The notes beneath the pieces were generated by a model. It was not told where the DNA came from, ran no database searches, and worked only from the letters and a program-made list of their open reading frames with translations. From JAYZDF01 sp036337945 (lineage in GTDB: Bacteria; Myxococcota; Kuafuiibacteriia; Kuafuiibacteriales; Kuafuiibacteriaceae), in the NCBI GenBank assembly GCA_036337945.1, contig JAYZDF010000076.1, forward strand, positions 1 through 17,976: a stretch of 17,976 nucleotides of DNA, read 5' to 3'. The translations under genes and the position numbers were made by a program. Below are positions 7,137 through 14,207 of this stretch, in pieces. Numbering within the stretch: position 1 is the stretch's first letter; each line of letters starts with the position of its first letter.

Positions 7137-8498
7137 ATGACGAGAAGAGACCAAACGGGTAGACGAACACAGTCAGCCTCTCGAAATTTTGATTATCGTG
7201 ATTATCGTTTTACTTTTATTGTTGGTCTGCTCGCCGGTACCTTTATCCTCGCTCCCATCGGTTCAAACCTCCTTGAGGGAACAAGCGACGAAACGCCGCC
7301 AACGACCACACCTGAGCAACGGGACCTTGCTACCACTACACAGCCAGAAAGTGATCACACCCTCGCTCAAGCGTTAGAAGAAACAACAACTGCTTCCGCT
7401 GTAGAGGAAGCTCCTCAAAACCAGCTATTTTCAGGAAAAATTGCAGCCAACCAGTTCGTTGCAGATATCCTAACCAATGCAGGTGCGAGCCTAGTTGATG
7501 CAGATTCGGCGGTTCGCTCCTTAACGGGAATATATGATTTTCGAAAAAGCCGCCCTGGCCACCAATATGAATTTGAATTAACCCCAGAGAGCAAACTTCT
7601 CTGGTTTCGTTATAAGGCCAGTGCTGACGAGATTTATATCACCCGAAGAGGCCCCGAAGATAAGTTTAAGGGCGAAGCAGAGGAGATCAAACTTGAGCGT
7701 GAGGTAATTGAGGTCAACGGCGCTATCGAAGTCTCTTTGTGGGAAGCCTTTGTTCGCTCGGGCGAATCTCCTAACCTAGCGATGACTTTAGCCGAAGTTT
7801 TTCAATTTGATATCGATTTCTTTCACGACACTCGCAGCGGCGATCGCTTCCGTTTTTGGGTAGAAAAGTTCACTAACGAGGGTGAACTGGTCCGCTACGG
7901 ACGAATATATGCTGCAGAATACATAGGGGCTTCGGATAGTCCCGTGGGTACGAAGCGTTTGTTTTATTGGGACAGCAAAAGAGACCTGAAAAAAGGATAT
8001 TACGATGCAAACGGCAAAGCCGCCCAACGAGCGTTCCTCCGATCGCCACTCAGCTTTACTCGAATTAGTTCACCCTTTGGCTACAGAAAGCACCCGATAC
8101 TTAAGAAACGGCATTTTCATGGCGGGGTCGACTACGCTGCTCCAACAGGAACTCCAGTACGCGCCGTCGCCGAAGGCCGCGTCGTTTTTGCCGCCCGCAA
8201 GGGCCCCGCAGGAAAAATGGTGCGAATCAGGCACGACGGAGGTTACGAGTCCTTTTATCTCCATCTCTCAAAAATCAAGGTACGAAATGGCCAGCGTGTT
8301 TCTCAGAGCACCATCATAGGCAAAGTCGGTTCAACGGGCCGCTCTACGGGGCCTCACCTTGATTTTAGACTCAAGAAGCATGGTAAATATTTGAATCCTC
8401 GACGACATGTCGCACCACGAACAAAGAGCGTTCCACGCAAAGAGTTGAAGGCGTTTAAGTCATCCATCCAAAAATGGACGGCAAAATTTGCGAGTTAG
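7137..8498 (+). CDS. Membrane-anchored M23-family peptidase (MepM/YebA type)
   Basis: This is a probable cell-wall endopeptidase of the LytM/M23 family, acting on peptidoglycan cross-links in the periplasm. The N-terminus is cytoplasmic and basic, followed by one membrane segment (about residues 25-41), a Thr/Glu-rich linker to residue 95, an OapA/Csd3-like helper region (about 100-300) and the M23 barrel (about 305-425). Active-site residues visible are H328 and D332 (HxxxD), H376 (HLS) and H407 in GPHLD. The last metal-ligand position, usually the second His of HLH, is D409 here. This may be a natural variant, since Asp can ligand zinc, or a sign of reduced activity. A basic helical tail (residues 425-453) follows. 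No clear ribosome binding site precedes the ATG. The stop overlaps the convergent gloB stop by four bases. Confidence 0.92.
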   Translation: MTRRDQTGRRTQSASRNFDYRDYRFTFIVGLLAGTFILAPIGSNLLEGTSDETPPTTTPEQRDLATTTQPESDHTLAQALEETTTASAVEEAPQNQLFSGKIAANQFVADILTNAGASLVDADSAVRSLTGIYDFRKSRPGHQYEFELTPESKLLWFRYKASADEIYITRRGPEDKFKGEAEEIKLEREVIEVNGAIEVSLWEAFVRSGESPNLAMTLAEVFQFDIDFFHDTRSGDRFRFWVEKFTNEGELVRYGRIYAAEYIGASDSPVGTKRLFYWDSKRDLKKGYYDANGKAAQRAFLRSPLSFTRISSPFGYRKHPILKKRHFHGGVDYAAPTGTPVRAVAEGRVVFAARKGPAGKMVRIRHDGGYESFYLHLSKIKVRNGQRVSQSTIIGKVGSTGRSTGPHLDFRLKKHGKYLNPRRHVAPRTKSVPRKELKAFKSSIQKWTAKFAS

Positions 8499-9370
8499 CT
8501 TATTGTAGGGAGAGGCACCGGAAGGGTCTCGCGGTACCGTTTAGAATCCTTGAGAGCCCGCGTAGCGGCAAACACTTCCGAGTCAATCGACATATCCGTC
8601 TCAGGAGCAAACTCAAGAATCTTTGCCCTTAGCTCTTCATTATGAACTCTCAAGAACGGATTCGTATTAAGCTCATCACCAATAGTGCTAGGAACTGTAG
8701 AGCCTCCAGACTGCCGTTGCGTAAGTACATCTTCGATTCGCGCCCGCAGCTCTCTATTATTAGGCTCAAGTGACCAGGCGAATTTTAGGTTATCTTCAGT
8801 GTACTCGTGGGCACAAAACACTAAGGTATCTTTAGGCAGACGTGACAAGCGGGATAAGCTATCGTGCATCTTTGATGCAGGCCCATCAAACAGATATCCA
8901 CACCCCCCTGCGAATAATGTGTCTCCTGAAAACAAGAACTCCTGAAACAAATACGAAATGTGACCGTCGATATGCCCTTCCGTGAGCAGCGCGACTCCTT
9001 CACAGCTTCCGAATGAAACTTTCGTACCATCGGACACAAGTTCATTGACACCAGGTATGTCATTCTTGCGGGCTTCAGAGCCTACAACTCTCAAGTCTGA
9101 CAACATCCCACGTGCCTGAAGGTCACGGTTTATACCAATATGGTCACCATGCGTGTGCGTATTAAAAATGGTGGTCAACGAAAGGTCGTTAGAAGCGCAA
9201 TAGTCGAGCACTCCTTGCGCTTCGGGTCCGTCTACGACTGCAGCTTCTCTTGTCTTCGAATCCACAAGCAGCCAAATCAGGTTATCCTCCCAAGACAATA
9301 CTTGATGAACTTCAAGTCGTCCGTCATTGGAAACTATGGGCCGATTGGGAACCGAAACAACGTGTTTCAT
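8495..9370 (-). CDS. gloB: Hydroxyacylglutathione hydrolase (glyoxalase II)
   Basis: This metallo-beta-lactamase-fold hydrolase cleaves S-D-lactoylglutathione to D-lactate and glutathione, the second step of methylglyoxal detoxification in the cytoplasm. The metal ligands are all present: H72, H74, D76 and H77 in THTHGDH, then H133, D150 in SGDTLFAGGCG and H188 in AHEYT. The combination GDTLFAGGCG, AHEYT and TNPFLR (residues 236-241) is specific to the glyoxalase II branch within the superfamily, which makes other hydrolases less likely. Length is 291 aa, somewhat longer than the common 250-260, the excess lying at both ends. The ATG overlaps the thrS stop as ATGA, so the gene is probably cotranscribed and translationally coupled with thrS. 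Its 3' end overlaps the M23 peptidase gene by four bases. Confidence 0.92.
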   Translation of the reverse strand: MKHVVSVPNRPIVSNDGRLEVHQVLSWEDNLIWLLVDSKTREAAVVDGPEAQGVLDYCASNDLSLTTIFNTHTHGDHIGINRDLQARGMLSDLRVVGSEARKNDIPGVNELVSDGTKVSFGSCEGVALLTEGHIDGHISYLFQEFLFSGDTLFAGGCGYLFDGPASKMHDSLSRLSRLPKDTLVFCAHEYTEDNLKFAWSLEPNNRELRARIEDVLTQRQSGGSTVPSTIGDELNTNPFLRVHNEELRAKILEFAPETDMSIDSEVFAATRALKDSKRYRETLPVPLPTIS

Positions 9371-11364
9371 GCCGCGGGAGCTGCCTTTTTTGGATACCGA
9401 GAGGTTTCAATGCGGCTCAAGAATTCATCAAAAGACATTTCGCCAAGTTCACCCTCATCTCTTGAACGAACGTTGATGCTTGTTGCTGCGGTTTCCTTTT
9501 CACCAACAACAATGACGTATGGAATCTTTTGCATGCTCGCCTGGCGGATCTTGTAGCCGATACGGTCGTCACGCAGGTTTGCACTTGCTCGCAGACCATT
9601 TTCGCGAAATCTCTCAGTCACCTTTTTCGCATAGTCGACATATTTTTCGCTTACTGGCAGAACCAGAACCTGCTCGGGCGACAACCAAAGCGGGAAGCGC
9701 CCTGCATAGTTTTCGATTATGATACCCATGAAACGCTCTAAACTACCGTAGCATGCTCTGTGGAGCATGACGGGAGTATGCCTGTGACCATCCGAACCGA
9801 CATACTGTAGACCGAACCGCTCAGGCATAGAGAAGTCGAGCTGAATGGTCCCGCATTGCCAAGAACGCTTCAGGACATCGCGAATGTGGAAATCGATCTT
9901 TGGGCCATAGAATGCGCCATCGCCAGCATTAACAGTGTAGTCGATACCCTTCGAGTCAAGTGCAAGCTTTAGAGCCCCTTCGGCTCGCTCCCACATTTCA
10001 TCTGTACCAATACTTTTTTCCGGACGGGTAGATAATTCGATTCGTACATCGTCGAGATCAAACGCAGAGTATACCTCTTTGAAGAAGTCGATAAGCATCA
10101 TAACCTCTGCTTCAATTTGTTCGGGCGTGCAAAAATGATGCGCGTCGTCTTGAGTGAACGCCTGCACTCGAAACAGTCCATGACGAACACCTGACATCTC
10201 TCGCCGATGCACAAGTCCCATTTCTGCGAACCTAAGTGGGAACTCGTTATGACTATGCTGACGAGTTCGGTAAATCATAAGATGACCAGGGCAATTCATT
10301 GGTTTTACGGCCATGGGTCGTTCTTCATCAACATTATCGTGGATTTGTTCCGCATCAACTTCTCCACGCAGCTTCAGTTTTGTGAAGAACATATTCTCAA
10401 GGTAGTTTTGGTAGTGCCCCGAGGTATGCCAGAGTTTTTCTGACAGAATGAGCGGGGTCTTTACCTCGTTATATCCGCGGCGAGCCAAAAGAGAGCGCAT
10501 ATAATCCATCAACTGGTTAAATAAAACGGTTCCTTTTGGCAGGAAGAACGGAAATCCAGGCGCTTCTTCATTCATGCTGAACAGGTCAAGTTGTTCACCC
10601 AGAACGCGGTGGTCCCTTTTCTTTGCTTCCTCTACTAAGCGAAGATGCTCTTTCAACTCATCTTTAGAAAAGAATGCAGTACCGTAGACGCGCACCAGTT
10701 GTTCTCGTTGCGCGTCCGCCCGCCAATAAGCGCCAGAAACATGAGTCAATTTCACATTCTTGAGCCAGCCCGTATTCGGAACATGAGGGCCTCGACACAG
10801 ATCAATAAACTCACCATGTTTGTAAAAAGACATGGTGGCGCCTTTGGCTTGTAGGTCATCCACAATTTCTTGCTTGAACTTGTTGTTCCCACCATCAATC
10901 GCTTTATATTTCGCGAAATACTCATCGCCCGAGGGGTCGCCAACTTCGTGCCGTTCAAAGGTGAGAGATGCCTTTGCCAGCTTTTTCATTTCTGCCTCAA
11001 TTGCGGGAAAATCTTCAGGAGAGATTTTACCTTCTTCCATGTAGATATCGTAAAAAAAGCCGTCTTCCACGACAGGACCAATCGTGAGCTGAGCTTTAGG
11101 AAAGACGCGCAAAATCGCATCCGCCATCAAGTGAGCTGCCGAGTGTCTTAGAGTCTCTAAACCAACAGGGTCTTTCTTCGTAATGATGGAAACTTCAGCC
11201 CCATCAGTAAGAGGCACACTAAGGTCAACGAGTTCATTGTCTACTTGGGCGAGTACAGCCGCCCTCGCCAGCCCGGGCGCTATTGATAGAGCGAGGTCAG
11301 CCGATGAGGCTCCGTCTTCGAGTTCGCGTGAACTACCGTCTGGCAGTTTTACTGTAATGGTCAT
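9367..11364 (-). CDS. thrS: Threonyl-tRNA synthetase
   Basis: This class II aminoacyl-tRNA synthetase charges tRNA-Thr in the cytoplasm. Domains in order are TGS (1-62); the editing domain with H74, H78, C190 and H194, which clears mis-charged seryl-tRNA; the catalytic core (about 255-560); and the anticodon-binding domain (about 565-655). The zinc ligands that recognise threonine are C358 (MNCPGH), H409 (DDAHHFC) and H535 (MLHRACYGS). Motif 2 lies around H386-R388. About 20 charged residues at 328-350 are an insertion relative to E. coli ThrRS. The frame is open up to a GTG at 11388, but GGAG at 11372-11375 and the start of the TGS domain support the ATG at 11364 (665 aa). It is followed by gloB with an ATGA overlap. 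Its stop is TGA. Confidence 0.97.
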   Translation of the reverse strand: MTITVKLPDGSSRELEDGASSADLALSIAPGLARAAVLAQVDNELVDLSVPLTDGAEVSIITKKDPVGLETLRHSAAHLMADAILRVFPKAQLTIGPVVEDGFFYDIYMEEGKISPEDFPAIEAEMKKLAKASLTFERHEVGDPSGDEYFAKYKAIDGGNNKFKQEIVDDLQAKGATMSFYKHGEFIDLCRGPHVPNTGWLKNVKLTHVSGAYWRADAQREQLVRVYGTAFFSKDELKEHLRLVEEAKKRDHRVLGEQLDLFSMNEEAPGFPFFLPKGTVLFNQLMDYMRSLLARRGYNEVKTPLILSEKLWHTSGHYQNYLENMFFTKLKLRGEVDAEQIHDNVDEERPMAVKPMNCPGHLMIYRTRQHSHNEFPLRFAEMGLVHRREMSGVRHGLFRVQAFTQDDAHHFCTPEQIEAEVMMLIDFFKEVYSAFDLDDVRIELSTRPEKSIGTDEMWERAEGALKLALDSKGIDYTVNAGDGAFYGPKIDFHIRDVLKRSWQCGTIQLDFSMPERFGLQYVGSDGHRHTPVMLHRACYGSLERFMGIIIENYAGRFPLWLSPEQVLVLPVSEKYVDYAKKVTERFRENGLRASANLRDDRIGYKIRQASMQKIPYVIVVGEKETAATSINVRSRDEGELGEMSFDEFLSRIETSRYPKKAAPAA

Positions 11365-11371
11365 TTTGTTT

Positions 11372-11375
11372 CTCC
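11372..11375 (-). promoter_or_regulatory. Ribosome binding site deciding the thrS start
   Basis: GGAG on the minus strand lies seven bases before the ATG at 11364. The in-frame GTG at 11388 lies upstream of this site and is therefore unlikely to be the start. Confidence 0.75.
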
Positions 11376-11446
11376 GCCGGACGGCCACAGCCCGCCCGAA
11401 TCAACATGTCTACCCCAAACAACGAGGACGGACAAAATCTCAGCGA

Positions 11447-11475
11447 AGTATGATCAAGACGGATTATTGCGTCAA
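11447..11475 (-). promoter_or_regulatory. Probable sigma-70 promoter of thrS-gloB
   Basis: On the minus strand TTGACG (11470-11475) is followed after 17 bases by CATACT (11447-11452). It lies in the 149-base gap between the glutathione peroxidase gene and thrS, and would give a leader of roughly 75 bases. The -35 box matches the consensus at five of six positions and the -10 box at four of six. Confidence 0.6.
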
Positions 11476-11513
11476 ACCAAATATTTTGAACGAGAAGAAT
11501 CTCAGCGCTCTAT

Positions 11514-12002
11514 TCAGCCTAAAGCCGCTTCCAACCGTTTGAGAAGTTCGGGGTTGTCGACTTTCGAGGAGGAGGTAAAGCGGCCAATCACGGTTCCTTC
11601 CCGATCAATCAGAAACTTGGTGAAGTTCCAACCAATGTCACCCTCGCCTTCGGGGTCTGTATTTACCGAGGTCAATAATGCGTACAGATCGTGCCGGTTG
11701 GGTCCATTCACGTCAATTTTTCCAAACATTGGAAACGTCACCCCATATCGAGTGGTACAAAACTCTTGAACATCCGCGTTTGTTCCCGGCTCTTGGCGCC
11801 CGAATTGATTGCACGGAAAACCCAGGACCTGCAGTCCGCGGTCCTGGTTCGCTTCATACAAACGTTGAAGGCCCTCATATTGAGGCGTAAGTCCACATTT
11901 TGACGCGACATTCACAACCAGGAGAACCTGCCCCCGGTAATCGAGCAGAGACTTCGTCTCTCCGTCAATCGTTGTCACTTCGAAATCATAAATACCAGCC
12001 AT
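11514..12002 (-). CDS. Glutathione peroxidase family (probably thioredoxin-dependent)
   Basis: This thioredoxin-fold peroxidase reduces hydrogen peroxide and organic hydroperoxides. The catalytic residues are C36 (NVASKCGLT), Q66 in PCNQFG, and W125-N126 in WNFTKF. It is the cysteine form, not the selenocysteine form. A second cysteine, C82 in QEFCTTRYGV, sits where resolving cysteines occur in the thioredoxin-using bacterial and plant members, so thioredoxin is the likelier reductant. Length (162 aa) is typical and no signal peptide is present, so it is cytoplasmic. The start at 12002 matches the family N-terminus (YDFEVTTIDG), although no Shine-Dalgarno sequence is evident. It lies upstream of thrS on the same strand and is divergent from the selenoprotein lipoprotein gene. 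Its stop is TGA. Confidence 0.94.
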   Translation of the reverse strand: MAGIYDFEVTTIDGETKSLLDYRGQVLLVVNVASKCGLTPQYEGLQRLYEANQDRGLQVLGFPCNQFGRQEPGTNADVQEFCTTRYGVTFPMFGKIDVNGPNRHDLYALLTSVNTDPEGEGDIGWNFTKFLIDREGTVIGRFTSSSKVDNPELLKRLEAALG

Positions 12003-12050
12003 GTTGCATGATTAGAACTCGAAAGCTTCGAACGCAAGTAACGAGCTAAA

Positions 12051-12078
12051 CTCCTGCCCGCAAAATGCCCAGCAGGAG
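12051..12078. repeat. Inverted repeat between the peroxidase and selenoprotein genes
   Basis: CTCCTGC (12051-12057) and GCAGGAG (12072-12078) form a perfect 7-base inverted repeat around 14 bases. A smaller one, AACGA and TCGTT (12083-12096, 4-base spacer), follows directly. No T-run is adjacent, so an intrinsic terminator is unlikely. An operator or leader hairpin in this divergent 178-base region is possible. No clear sigma-70 promoter for either gene was found; TATAGA at 12143-12148 is a possible -10 box for the plus-strand gene. Confidence 0.4.
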
Positions 12079-12180
12079 CTTCAACGATTTGTCGTTAGGA
12101 TGACTACCCTACAAGATTAAGCAGTCATGCCTTCACCTGAACTATAGACAGACGAGCTCTGATTGAGGTAACTTCTAGAC

Positions 12181-13026
12181 ATGGTTGGGACTTGGAGTAA
12201 GGCAGCCCTGCTCGTTGCCGTTTGCGGGCTATTCGCATGCTCAAGTTCTTCCTCCGAGAACGACCGCCAGCTGCCTAGAGATTACAGCCAGGATGCCACT
12301 ACGCAAGGTACGGCCTCTGACTCAGGCGCCAATGCGGACGCCGAGTCGAGCGACACCGGGGCAATGACGATTTTAGACTCGGGGAGCACATCTCCGAGCG
12401 ATTCGGGAAACGCGTCTTCGGTCGATTCTGGGAATACAGACATTTTAGATAGCGGCACTACAAATATAGAAGATGCTGGTTTCACGATGGATGCGCAGAG
12501 CCAAAGCCCTGCCGATTCGGGTGTCCTTGCCGATGCCATGGCGATGAACGCATCATGCCCGCCAAATGGTCCGTTTGGAGCGAACACCGGCGACACAACT
12601 CATAATATCGAACTCCAAGATTGTGATGGAAATATCGTAAGACTACACGACTTTTGCAATCGAAAGGCGACTTGGCTTTTCAGCCTACCACTTTGGTGAG
12701 CAGGATGTCGCCGATTCGCTAGTTCAGCGGATACACCTCATGGCCGACTCAAAATGCGCGGTGGTAATGATTTCGAAGGCTACATCGTTGTCACTCAAAA
12801 TGGTTCTTTTCAGACCGCCACTCAACAAGATTGTCGAGACGTTCAACGAATGTATAACCTTCGTATGCCGGTTCTTTTCGACGTCAATGGTGATTATGCC
12901 AACACAATGAATGCACTTCAGCACTGGCACCTCGTCCTCTCTTACGAGAATGTCATTGCTTGGCGAGCGCAGAATCGAACTGGCGACCAAAACTTCGAAG
13001 CTGAAGTTAGCGCCTTACTCCCCTAA
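12181..13026 (+). CDS. Selenocysteine-containing redoxin-like lipoprotein (TGA at codon 173 read as Sec)
   Basis: Read through the in-frame TGA at 12697-12699, this gene encodes 281 residues. Residues 1-20 are a lipoprotein signal (GLFA-C20). Residues 47-114 are a Ser/Asp/Gly linker with Asp-Ser-Gly-like units every eight residues from 58 to 100. A thioredoxin-fold domain follows, from about residue 126. The TGA falls in W172-U173-A-G-C176, giving UxxC where CxxC occurs in TlpA/redoxin-like proteins. The 108 codons after the TGA stay open and look redoxin-like (YIVV strand, QDCRDVQ helix, RMPVLFD strand) before a TAA. A hairpin suited to a SECIS element starts three bases after the TGA. GAGGT at 12165-12169 is the likely ribosome binding site. 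The role would be thiol or peroxide redox chemistry outside the cytoplasm; the substrate is unknown. The alternative is a nonsense mutation or sequencing error at a cysteine codon. Confidence 0.82.
12352..12480 (+). repeat. Asp-Ser-Gly linker repeat with 8-residue period
   Basis: Within the lipoprotein, Asp of DTG, DSG or DAG triplets falls at residues 58, 66, 74, 82, 90 and 98, exactly 24 bases apart, with further DSG units at 47 and 112 outside the regular register. The DNA is less conserved than the protein pattern. It is probably a flexible spacer between the lipid anchor and the redox domain. Confidence 0.75.
12697..12699 (+). other. Putative selenocysteine codon (TGA)
   Basis: This in-frame TGA lies between a Trp codon and Ala-Gly-Cys codons. 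Ordinary cysteine homologues would have TGT or TGC here, one base away from TGA. The thrS and glutathione peroxidase genes end in TGA, so the codon is not generally reassigned. Confidence 0.8.
12703..12737 (+). promoter_or_regulatory. Putative bacterial SECIS hairpin
   Basis: The upper stem pairs ATTCGCT (12714-12720) with AGCGGAT (12726-12732), seven pairs including one G-U, closing a five-base loop AGTTC. A lower stem pairs 12703-12708 (GG and TGT, with A12705 bulged) with ACACC (12733-12737). Five unpaired bases lie on the 5' side between the stems. The loop begins 21 bases after the TGA and has G in its second position with an adjacent U, in line with known bacterial SECIS elements, which sit immediately downstream of the codon and are bound by SelB. 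The fold is by hand. Confidence 0.7.
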
Positions 13027-13086
13027 CGCTACTCCATAACGCTATCCTTTAGCCGCCCAGCCAGGTCGAATGTATGTCGAATCTAA

Positions 13087-14187
13087 CTACTGTCTTTTTG
13101 GGGCGATGAAGCCCACTTTTCGATAGACTTTCGATAAGGTTCGATGTGCTCGGCGACCCGCATTCTCAGCGCCGTTGGCGAGCACGGTCTCAAGATACCC
13201 CTTATCCGTCATGATTTCTTGATATCGTTTTTGAATCGGTTTCAGGACTTCGACCATGACTTCCGCAAGTTCGACTTTCAAATGGCCGTACATTTTTCCT
13301 TCGAAATGAGACTCAACCTTCTTCATGTCTTGGCCCGTCATGACAGAATACATGGTAAGCAGATTCGCCAGACCTGGGCGGGCTTCGTCAAACCGGATCT
13401 CGCTTCCTGAATCCGTCACAGCTCGTTTCAATTTTTTTGTCACTACGTCTGGTGAGTCTAGTAACGCGATATAGTTTTGTGGATTCACATCACTCTTCGA
13501 CATCTTCTTTGTAGGTTCTTGCAGGCTCATCACTCGCGCACCTGCTGGAGGGATGAACACCTCTGGTACAACAAATGTCTCCGAGTAGCGTTGATTAAAT
13601 CGCTGAGCAATATCACGTGTAAGTTCGAGATGCTGTTTTTGATCTGCTCCGACGGGTACGCAGTTGGCCTGGTATAAAAGAATATCGGCAGCCATCAAAA
13701 CAGGATAAGTAAACAAACCTGAATTTATGTTTGCTTGGTGCTGGGCGCTTTTGTCTTTGAACTGCGTCATCCGCTGAAGCTCGCCCATATAGGTCATCGT
13801 ACCAAGCAACCAAGCGAGCTCTGCATGAGCAGGTATATGAGATTGAATCGCAATCGTGGATTGTTCGGGGTCAATCCCACACGCAATGTACTGCGCGACA
13901 AAGGAGAGACATCGCTTTCGAAATTCCGCCGGCACTTGCTGAACAGTAAGGGCATGTAAGTCGACAACAAGATAAATACAATCGTATTCGTCTTGCATGT
14001 TTACCCAATTCTTCAGGGCTCCCAGGTAGTTTCCAATACAAAGCTCGCCCGAGGGCTGTATCCCGGACAGAATCACCGGTTTTTTCGGCGCGGAATTGTT
14101 CACACCCGGAACATGCAGATTTTCCGTCCTTTCAGCAAGACGAGAATGAAGCCGAAACGCGTAAAGTCGTATTTTACGTCCTTTCAT
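13087..14187 (-). CDS. trpS: Tryptophanyl-tRNA synthetase
   Basis: This class I aminoacyl-tRNA synthetase charges tRNA-Trp in the cytoplasm. The HIGH-type signature is PSGELCIGNYLGAL (45-58), and KMSKS is at residues 228-232. Conserved elements FTYPVLMAADILLY (159-172) and GADQKQHLELTRDIA (180-194) are specific to the Trp enzyme. The start at 14187 is fixed by a strong GGAGG (14196-14200 on this strand) eight bases upstream. It gives 366 residues, with about 35 basic residues added before the usual N-terminus (PKKPVILSG); the extension shows no recognised domain. The open frame continues to 14226, overlapping the divergent kinase gene, but the ribosome binding site argues against that. Start codons of the two divergent genes lie only 20 bases apart, so the promoter must lie within the kinase gene. 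No terminator is visible in the 60 bases after the stop. Confidence 0.96.
   Translation of the reverse strand: MKGRKIRLYAFRLHSRLAERTENLHVPGVNNSAPKKPVILSGIQPSGELCIGNYLGALKNWVNMQDEYDCIYLVVDLHALTVQQVPAEFRKRCLSFVAQYIACGIDPEQSTIAIQSHIPAHAELAWLLGTMTYMGELQRMTQFKDKSAQHQANINSGLFTYPVLMAADILLYQANCVPVGADQKQHLELTRDIAQRFNQRYSETFVVPEVFIPPAGARVMSLQEPTKKMSKSDVNPQNYIALLDSPDVVTKKLKRAVTDSGSEIRFDEARPGLANLLTMYSVMTGQDMKKVESHFEGKMYGHLKVELAEVMVEVLKPIQKRYQEIMTDKGYLETVLANGAENAGRRAHRTLSKVYRKVGFIAPKRQ
14160..14178. repeat. Inverted repeat at the 5' end of trpS, facing the kinase start
   Basis: CGTAAA (14160-14165) and TTTACG (14173-14178) form a perfect 6-base inverted repeat around seven bases. It covers trpS codons about 4-10 and lies 29 bases before the kinase ATG. 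It could be an operator for the kinase gene or a hairpin in trpS mRNA, but a chance repeat of this size is quite possible. Confidence 0.35.
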
Positions 14188-14195
14188 GCTAAAAA

Positions 14196-14200
14196 CCTCC
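14196..14200 (-). promoter_or_regulatory. Ribosome binding site deciding the trpS start
   Basis: GGAGG on the minus strand, eight bases before the ATG at 14187, is the best ribosome binding site in the window. It lies in the 20-base gap between the divergent trpS and kinase start codons. Confidence 0.85.
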
Positions 14201-14207
14201 CTGCAAT

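Noticed and set aside
11365..11388. GTG start for thrS at 11388
   Set aside because: The ribosome binding site GGAG lies downstream of it and the TGS domain begins at the later ATG.
12697..12699. TGA as an ordinary nonsense mutation, or genome-wide TGA reassignment to Trp or Gly
   Set aside because: The position in a CxxC motif and the following hairpin favour Sec. thrS and the peroxidase end in TGA, so reassignment is unlikely. A sequencing error remains possible but is less economical.
12754..13026. A separate 90-residue ORF starting at ATG 12754
   Set aside because: It is in the same frame as the lipoprotein upstream, lacks a ribosome binding site, and begins in the middle of a redoxin fold, so it is better read as the part of the same gene after the TGA.
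13025..13082. Direct repeats AACGCTA (13025, 13038) and GTCGAAT (13065, 13076) between the selenoprotein gene and trpS
   Set aside because: They are short 7-base pairs in a 60-base convergent gap with no other supporting signal; chance is the likely explanation.
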